In this document: one piece after another, positions 56,427 to 64,000 of the stretch | Layout: each line of letters starts with the position of its first letter | Position numbering within the stretch: position 1 is the stretch's first letter | NCBI RefSeq assembly: GCF_040115645.1 | Contig: NC_089571.1 | Span: 1,426,001 to 1,490,000 of the forward strand | Direction of reading: 5' to 3' | Length of the DNA: 64,000 bases | Source: Euwallacea fornicatus | Lineage: Eukaryota; Arthropoda; Insecta; Coleoptera; Curculionidae | Notes under the pieces: model-generated | Told to the model about the DNA's origin: nothing | What the model saw: the letters and a program-made list of their open reading frames with translations, nothing else | The model's database searches: none | Program-made: the position numbers and the translations under genes

Positions 56427-57180
56427 CAGTAAAGGTTCCAGGTTTTTTGCCCGCTTATGGTAGGTGTCCGTTTAAGAGAAAACTTCATTAAATAAGACTG
56501 AGATTTTTCAAATTGATAAATGCACATAATGTGATATAGTCTATAGATGAATATGTATGTAGTATGGACATGCAAACACAAAGCTTATAAAAAAATAAAC
56601 AAAAAAGGAAAGTTATTTAGGAGCAGCTTGGAAAAATCTTAAAATGCTCAACTGCTTAAGCTTCCTTTGCTATTCGTTCATGAGGCACTTCTGATAAAGA
56701 CATTCCAGATTCTTGATTCATTCAAGAGCCTCTTAGAAATCTTTTTTTGAGTTCTCTAACATAATTTAAAGCTTCGTCATAGCGCTTTATTTTATTTTCC
56801 TCTCCTTGAACATCTGCATTTTCGTCATCTGACTCGTTTTCATTATATTAATTAAATGCAGTAATCTGATTTTTAAAATCATCATCTTGGTTTTGTGTAT
56901 TTTGATCAATATTTATAAACTCTTCTAGATTCTGGTCATTGGCAACACTCAATTCCTCAGCAGCTCTAATCATTGTTATAAGAATAGATAGCAGCAAGTT
57001 GTCTTCTGGGACAAAACGGAAAGTTTCATATATGCTTCTCTGAAAGAGTTTTTGATTGTTACTGGATCGACCTTTTGCCATGTCGTTTTCATGAAGTGCG
57101 CTGCATCCAAAATAAAAATGTTTTTTAAAAGTTCAGATAATGATTTAGCACAATCCATATTTGATAAAATCTGTTTTGAG
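56427..57180 (-). pseudogene. pogo/Tigger-like transposon relic
   Basis: The plus-strand terminus CAGTAAAGGTTCCAGG followed by CCGCTTATGG..GTCCGTTTAAGAG resembles pogo-group ends (CAGTA...CGTTTATA.CGGACA). Reading away from it on the opposite strand is a broken C-terminal transposase: IFILDAAHFMKTTWQKVDPVTIKNSFREA (57060-57130; family LDAIxFIxxAWxxVxxxTIxNCFRKAG) and an acidic tail ending in a helix YDEALNYVRELKKRF (about 56750-56800). The DDE catalytic domain is missing or beyond recognition, so the right boundary is a guess. A short palindrome, CATAAGCGGGCA/TGCCCGCTTATG, spans the left end (56417-56460). Confidence 0.6.
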
Positions 57181-58211
57181 ATCTGAGTGCGGTAATAAAT
57201 CTTATAGTTTTATAGACACCTTGAGCTCAATGATTTGTTAAAATTAGTGAACTTCAGTAAGTGGCGAATGAATTTCTCTGAGAACTACGTGGATATCGAA
57301 TATTCATATATGATCTGATGATATAAATGGTTCCTTTCAACTTCAACACTTTACAAATTGCATTGGTAAACTTAAACCAGAACTGCCAGGATCTCAAAGA
57401 AATATGCCAAAAAGGCCACTAACATTTTACTAACATCTTGATCTTTATCAAAATTAACAAATAAGTAGAAGGAAAAATAATACTGATATGGACAAATAGG
57501 TACGAACATTCTGTATTCATACATTTTTTTTTGATAGAATGTTAGTAGGATTTTGATGAGTTGACAATGTTACTTTAAATGTTCAGTAAATATTGATGCA
57601 CTTCTTTTGTCACAATTCATGCTCGGAGAATCATGCAGCTACATGGTTTATTCAATAAAGTTTCTTCATGTCTTAAAAGACTAACGGTTCTTCACTTCTG
57701 CTATGAGGTTCGTGCCACCAACATAGCATATATGTTAGCGTTGTCTCAATATAAGAGTCAGATAACTTACGAAGAGAGTTGGTCTGACGATGCTAATATA
57801 CACTAGGCAATTCCAACCGTTGTTTCCTTAAAAAAGGTGAAAAGTGAATTACATCATTAATTTTGACTATTGTTTAGGATCATATGATATTAAAATTTTC
57901 TTGATCTTGATGATCAGTCTGCAATATTTCCACTCTCCTTGAAACAATTACTACAAGTTATTTGGCGTTAGCAGTCAGGTTAGTAAGCGTAAACTAAAAC
58001 ATGCATTGGTTCATACTGATAAGCACGTTAATATTTGTCATATTGGATATTTACTTATTATTCATAAGCTTGGGTATTTACTGTCACTAATCCTCTGAGT
58101 TATCAGTGAAACGTTGACAAGTTTTGGTTTCGTGTAAAAACAGCAGATAATCCCGATAAGTAACAACACTACTTAAATATAATTTGAAGTGTAAAGTACT
58201 TGGAGAGGAAA

Positions 58212-61200
58212 ATGTTGGTAAGACGGAGTTTTTTTTAATTAAATATAAATATATTATGAAAAATAATATATAATTAAATTAAAATAATACATTAATAACT
58301 TAGTCGTACCATGACAGTCTACAAGACCCTTTAGGATTAATGCTGAGCAATTCGGTAATGGGATACCGGTAACTTTGAGTATATGAATGTCCCGTATTTT
58401 TCGCATTAATTATTAATGATTATTTAAAAAAGAAAACGCAGTTTGAGGAATATCGGTATGTGAGTTTACTTGTGAGATACTGCTAATAACTAATCTAAAA
58501 TAATTTAAAATATGAAAATATTTTGAAGATTTATTTCTGAGTTAATAATCTTTACAAACCTTTAAATCTTTAAAATGATTGCTCAGTTATTCACTATGAT
58601 GTTTTAATTACCGTGATAGTAACATACGTATATTCTTTGTAGGTAAATGGGGAATTTCATCCGTCATATCTCTACAATCCCGATTTCCTTACGGGCCTCG
58701 ATTGGAACTCGGTCAAAAGCAGCGTTACACCTTTTGTAACAAATGAAGAACCGGGTGAAGACTATTTCTTGATTAGGCCCCTGCAAATTGATGACTGTGA
58801 TAAAGGCTACCTGCCGTTGCTGAGCCAATTAACTATAGTAGGGGATATTTCAAGATCAGAATTTGAGGGTAAGTCGTGGAACTTGGGGAAACTCTCTTCA
58901 AAAGACTCACGGTTGCAGGATTTCCATTGTTAACGGTTTATTTATTGAAGAGTCATAATTAATAATGTAATTTTTGTTTAGTAACAATTCTCAATATCGT
59001 TTTAATAACGTTTTTTCCACACCCGCTGTGAATTGCGTTCAGCCTGCTTCATAAATAAAATTATCTAAGACTTTGTGTGCTGAACCAATCCAGCGTCTCT
59101 TAAGTCAACCGAAAGTCCCATATATGTAGATCCAATTCGGGACACACTGTGTAGAAAATTAATAACCTAAATTGTACTCACAGCGTAAGTAGCAATAGTC
59201 ATTATTAAATTAAATTAATAATTATCATTTTCAGCTCAGTTCTTAAAAATGCAGAAAGCAGGCTGTTACTTCGTGACTGTTATTGAAGACATTAGGGATA
59301 GTAGAATAATCGCATCGGCAACTTTAGTTACTGAACTAAAATTTATTCATAAATGTGCGGAACGAGCCAGACTAGAGGATGTTGTCGTTAATAATTCTTA
59401 TCGAGGAAAACAATTAGGAAAATTGTAAGTGATTTTCACAATTTTGTGAAATCGTTAATTTTTATTTTAATTGAGCCAAATAGTCATTATTGATTAATCA
59501 AATTGTCCCATGTAATAAACTGGAAGCACCGTCCATACAAGTTAGGTGGTTGAAAACGTAAAGTGTAGTTGTCATTTTTAACCACTTAAGTTGCTCAACG
59601 CTGCCGTCAGGTGTTTTTGTAGTAACTTCAAAATTATACAGGTTGTGTGGATGGTAACTCATTCCTGCGTCACCGTATACACTCTGTAAATGTTGTTGCT
59701 TTAACTTATTTAAAGCTTGATATGATTTAAACGAGTTATGAGCATTTCGTATCGATCCTACGGTTTCAGAGCGAAATATATATATTTATAAATTTAAATA
59801 TATCAGTTCCTTTAAATGCTTTAAGAGCAATATTCCGTGTTTGAACTTATGCAAAGCCTAGTTCCATAGATTTAGCCTAAACAGATTAGCTTATCGTTCT
59901 TTTCAAGATTCATAGAAAATTTTCTACATGTGATATATCTTTATATTAGACACACTGTATATTATTTCGTTTCGCGTATCGCAACTTGTAGAAAGGGATC
60001 TCGAGGTTTGTGGATGTTTGCAAGCCATTGTATGTGCCGTTGATATTGTTCGGCCTATGACTCGTACCTTTGCAAAGGGCAGATTGTGTGGGTTTTCTTA
60101 ATATATTTTCGTACCCATATCGTTCCTTAGATGATTCAGTCGAGCAGCGGCACGGCAGCTAACAACACGTTCGTAACGTGGAATAAACCGATATTGAGGA
60201 TAATCAGGTGTTCTTACGTTTCAAAAGCTCATGTCTTCATAACGTGGTTATCATATAGCTGCCAATCAGTTGATGAACGTGGAGGCTGTGTATCTTATAT
60301 TTAGATGTCTTCAAGTGTGTCTTGTGTTATTGATATTTAATGTGGTGTGTCCTAGTGCGTGCCATCAAAAACTTTTGTGGTCAAAGTGGAAGTTGTGTTA
60401 CTCGTGCTGGTGATGCTCGAAGCTGCGGTCCTCCTTCAAGAGTGTGCAGAACCAGGTCTCCGTCCGTGCTCTGTCATGTCAAATTGCCACGTTAAGCTGC
60501 TGTTTGATACGGTGAAATGCGATAGAATGTACGAGCTACGCCTTGCGTGGAGGCCCTCCTGGGTGGAGGAAGATGCCATTGAATGATTGCACGCACGGGA
60601 TAGGATGGTGGGAGTAGAAGTAGACGTCATTCTATGAATTCCTAAAATTCGGCGATGGCCGATTATGATGTATACGATATTTTTTAAATGGATTTTTGCT
60701 AATTAAATTTATTTAAATCATTTGTTAACCTATGAATCGCACCCGATACAACTTGGAGTCATACCCAGAATGAAAATGTTTTTTTTTTCAACTACTGTAC
60801 TGCCTGACTAGGACTCAAATAAATCTTCTTGGCCGTGAAGTGATTTTTCTTTTATCCCTTTGTCCTGACCCTACTCCTGTAGAAAATGCTTACATAAATT
60901 TTCGTATTTTTTAAATCAGCGCGGAGAACCCCAGCGAAGAAAATAACAATGTACAGGGTGTGTCATTTAAAATTTAAGTAACGGTGTTATTTACTCTTCA
61001 ACTGCAGACGCTAAAAAATCGTCAGCAACACAATCGGCTTTTTTAAATTTGAATCTTCCATGCAATGGCTCGAATAAATTTATTATGGTGAATATATAAA
61101 AGCTTAGAAAATATTCATCAACATATCGATATGTATTACTCTGCAGTTTATAATGTGTAATATGCTATTTGTGTGCAATGTAGTTTTATAAAATGTTCGT

Positions 61201-61611
61201 TTTACCCAAAGCTGATACTTACCGAGATTTGTCTTTTATAATGGACAATTCGCGGTCGTATGATTTTAAAAATGTCCATAATTTCAATACATTTCTATCT
61301 AGTATCGCGTCCTATTTAGATATCTAATTCTAGCGATATTCGCGATTTCCCCTTCGTGAATTTAACTTTATTGATATTCGTCTTTTTAACGCAACTACTG
61401 TTATTAGCCATAGGCTTATTACGGTTTTAAACAATTTTCTTTCTGTTCTAGGATTGTCCTCACCGTCACCTTATTAGCAAAGAAGTTTGGTTGCTATAAA
61501 ATGTCTCTCGACTGCAAAGATCAGTTAGTTCCGTTTTACAAGTCGCTAGGCTATGTTTTGGAGCCTGGCAATTCCAACTCAATGATGCTACGCTACGAAT
61601 CTAAATTATGA
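58212..61611 (+). CDS. GNPNAT1: Glucosamine-6-phosphate N-acetyltransferase (GNAT fold)
   Basis: Exons 58212-58217 (Met-Leu; alternative to 55892-55909), 58643-58868, 59235-59424, 61452-61611. GT-AG throughout; total 582 bases (193 aa plus stop; human about 184). Sequence: FHPSYLYNPDFLTGLDWNSV near the N-terminus, YFLIRPLQIDDCDKGYLPLLSQLT, KAGCYFVTVIEDI, ASATLVTELKFIHKCAERARLEDVVV, then the acetyl-CoA pyrophosphate loop YRGKQLGKLIV (motif A), CYKMSLDCKDQLVPFYKSLGY (motif B, C-terminal Tyr) and LRYESKL. The enzyme transfers acetyl from acetyl-CoA to GlcN-6-P, a step to UDP-GlcNAc and thus chitin, N-glycans and O-GlcNAc. In insects it would be essential for cuticle. Intron 3 is 2.0 kb with possible MITE ends near 59638 and 60954. 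Confidence 0.95.
59425..61451. other. GNPNAT1 intron 3
   Basis: Contains terminus-like motifs: TACAGGTTGTGTGGATG at about 59637 facing GACACACTGTA at about 59949 (a possible MITE of 315 bp with very short, weak TIRs), and an unpaired TACAGGGTGTGTCATTT at 60953. A 75-codon frame at 60359-60586 has no motif. Nothing else recognised. Confidence 0.4.
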
Positions 61612-61923
61612 AAGTTCTAGGCATAATGGATTTCTACGAAATTATTTAAACAATTATGAGATTTTTTGTACCGGAAACTCGCCATTTACAACCAATTAGG
61701 ATAATTGTAACGGTATGTAGCTACATTACCGACCACCGTTTAGTATTTATTGAGTTAAATAGGTTCGGGATTGATGCAATGTTTATTGATATTAGTATTA
61801 TTTAGTTTTACAAGAATTCATGATTAACTTCATTTTTATTTACAACTTGTCTTTTTATCGTCCTGTTAGGACTTGGCTTTGCTCAAATTGTCAAACGTTG
61901 AAAATAATCATTGTAATGAGGAT

Positions 61924-61929
61924 AATAAA
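61924..61929 (+). terminator. GNPNAT1 polyadenylation signal
   Basis: AATAAA about 313 bases downstream of the GNPNAT1 stop, followed by a T-rich stretch. It is the first such hexamer after the stop that I noticed on this strand. Confidence 0.55.
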
Positions 61930-64000
61930 GGTTTGACAATTATTTATTATTAACTTTATTTTCCTTTAATCATGCACAACACAAATAAAAGCAACCCGCT
62001 TCAAACATACATCGTTATTCCAATTACGTTCGATTATTTTGAAATGTTTAAATAATTATTACTAATGCGTACCATTTTAAACATGGATACAATTCTTTAG
62101 TGATATACAACATATCAAAAAGTTACAAGATATTGTGTCACTGCATCTAGATTTGCAAAATTATTCGTGATCAGCCTTGTAAATCGATGACTCATAAGTT
62201 TATTTTTCAATCTTTTCTTAAAATACCTACCTACCTATACGTTAAAAATGATTAAACCGTTTATTTCTACGATGTCTTTTCAAAATAAATATTTTTCAGA
62301 TATTTGCAAATCGGTCCAGATTCATACTTTGCAATTCTAGATTGTGCAGGACATTGTATTTTCTACGACAATGGATATTAACATGTATATACATAGTTAA
62401 CATTGTTAAATCTGATATTTTACTTAATACTCTACTATAATAAATTACCTAGGTCTTGGAAGATTTAACAAGCACATGGATCCATGTTGAGCAGTTCAAA
62501 ACGTGCTAAATGCAATTTATTGGTACACTTAAGTCGGCTTCTCCTTCGCGAACCTCAACCTTCCAAGATCGAAGTAACACACACTTGTAAAAACAACTTT
62601 GAAGAACACTGAATAAGATTATCTAAATTAAAAATCTTCAAGTACGTAAAGGTGCACTAAGTGGTTCATTTGAAGTAGCAGCAACTGAATACTACGGGAA
62701 TTGTGTAAATCTTTCGTATGAGTTCAGGCAAAAATTGGTGTAAATATCGCGCCTTAATCCGAGCACCCAGTGCAAAGACTTAGCCCCAAGGTGAATTGAG
62801 ACATTCTTTCGTTTATTTGTCGAATACCTTACTAGTTCGTGTACCAAATTTGAGTCCCGCTTACTGAGAACAGCAGTTTCGTGTAATATTCCGAGTCAGC
62901 TAAGATGGAGCAAAACTTGGTCTGCTTCGGATTAAACGGGTTGTTCAAGCCTAACATACACACATGTACTGAATTGAACTGTTACGTGCGCTTAGTTTGA
63001 TCTTTGCTCTAAATTGGTTATCGTGGTGTAGGCGAAGTATACGTGTAGTAACATAAGAGAGATCATTTGATCTGCCTCATTTACTCCCAAAATAAATTCA
63101 GTGTTCCACGTTTGATTCGGAGTGACACCGCGAATGAAGAAGTGGGACGGTAGTCGGGCCAAATATTTGTTGCATGTGGAATAAGCTACTAAGTTGAAAA
63201 TTAGGGCAAATCTAATAATCACACGTAGTGATTCGACTCCAAAAGTCGGGGTACTCGTCGGTGGTACGGAACCGATCGAGATCCATATCCGGGAAAATCA
63301 ACGTATCCGCACTTTAAACTATTACTAAAACATGCTTATTTTTGAAAACCGCTGATGAATTCCTTTTGCAACAAATTCTACATTCTCATCGCCTCATTAA
63401 GTGCGAAATGGCATAACAAATCGTAAAGTTTGTAAGTTCTGGTGGAGCTATTAATGTAATGGATGCAACATAACAATGACAGATTTCTTCGTCGATTAAC
63501 TCTTTAACTCTCATTCTTACGCCAACCGAGTAATAATCCAATTTCGTACTTGTAAAAATTCTAAGCTTAGTTGATGAAGTTCGACAGCAATTCCCGCGAC
63601 ATCACAACCACGTCGGTTTGTCAGATATACCGTTTTTCACACTTACTTTTTATATCAATTAAACAACCAACTAATCGTTCAACCGATCTAAAGTCTGCAG
63701 TGTGCGGTGGCCCATGCAGAACGCATGTTAGAGTATTTGGCAAGTTTTGCTCCTGGTGTCGTTATTGTTGGTGTTGAGTCTGTATGAACCCGATCGTTCT
63801 CGCTCAGCCTCGAGCGTGATTTGATTTCTCAGTACGCGGTGAACAACATTGTAATATTCAACGATGATACTTGGAACTCACCTACAGTGGGATTGCCCGT
63901 GAGAACTGTTCGATTTTTCGTTCGTACAAAAACGCCTAAAAAATGGAAATTGGGAAGTTGATTTATTGATTGCACTGAAGCACAATTCTTTACATTAACT
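61930..64000. other. Right-end interval, no gene seen
   Basis: AT-rich, becoming somewhat GC-richer after about 62450. One weak inverted repeat: GGTCTTGGAAGATT at 62453 against AACCTTCCAAGATC at 62558. Open frames at 62992-63222 (-) and 63571-63777 (+) have no motif and no clear splice context. I cannot support any exon here. Confidence 0.4.

Noticed and set aside
56198..56581. 127-codon minus-strand frame rich in Tyr/Phe/His
   Set aside because: Crosses the pogo-like terminus and has no motif; chance frame in AT-rich DNA.
60359..60586. 75-codon frame in GNPNAT1 intron 3
   Set aside because: Val/Leu-rich start could look like a signal peptide, but there is no supporting splice or promoter context and no family resemblance.
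1..64000. tRNA, rRNA and CRISPR arrays
   Set aside because: No cloverleaf with T-loop GTTCRANNC in context, no rRNA-like stretch, and no regularly spaced identical repeats were seen by eye; a covariance-model scan would be decisive.

Overview
This is eukaryotic DNA, AT-rich, with spliced genes (GT-AG introns, T-rich acceptors) and a heavy load of Tc1/mariner-lineage DNA transposons. The protein families and the many miniature elements bounded by TA-CAGGGTG ends point to an insect. A beetle is my guess from the repeat style, not something the sequence proves.

Layout: (1) 1128-2211 (+): the 3' end of an unrecognised Gln/Pro/Gly-rich gene made of short phase-0 exons. (2) 6426-39123 (-): DCAF5, a WD40 substrate receptor of CUL4-DDB1 ubiquitin ligases, 14 coding exons, 844 codons. 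Its first intron is 20.7 kb and is packed with transposon relics. (3) 43325-46956 (-): ZFPL1, a Golgi membrane zinc-finger protein, 6 exons, 289 codons. (4) 48436-52263 (+): MTAP, methylthioadenosine phosphorylase, 6 exons, 290 codons. It is divergent from ZFPL1 across a 1.5-kb gap. (5) 55892-61611 (+): GNPNAT1, glucosamine-6-phosphate N-acetyltransferase, with two candidate first coding exons. For genes 2-5 I read every exon junction by eye; the phases agree and the total coding lengths are multiples of three.

The rest is mostly mobile DNA. At least ten elements can be bounded by terminal inverted repeats (TIRs). They include a Tc1-like copy interrupted by a MITE (21629-23707), a fold-back element with 340-420-bp arms (20230-21343) that has a relative in an MTAP intron (51627-52096), an element with about 600-bp arms around a DNA-binding-domain-only transposase reading frame (40022-41694), and a nearly intact transposase copy (24726-26330). 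Relics of pogo-like, hAT-like and possibly LINE elements are also present.

The four recognised genes are housekeeping genes with unrelated jobs: protein turnover, Golgi structure, methionine salvage and UDP-GlcNAc synthesis. I see no operon-like cooperation. I found no tRNA, rRNA or CRISPR. The observations most worth following are the long hairpin in a DCAF5 intron (12429-12545), the alternative GNPNAT1 starts, and the long-TIR elements as possible sources of double-stranded RNA.
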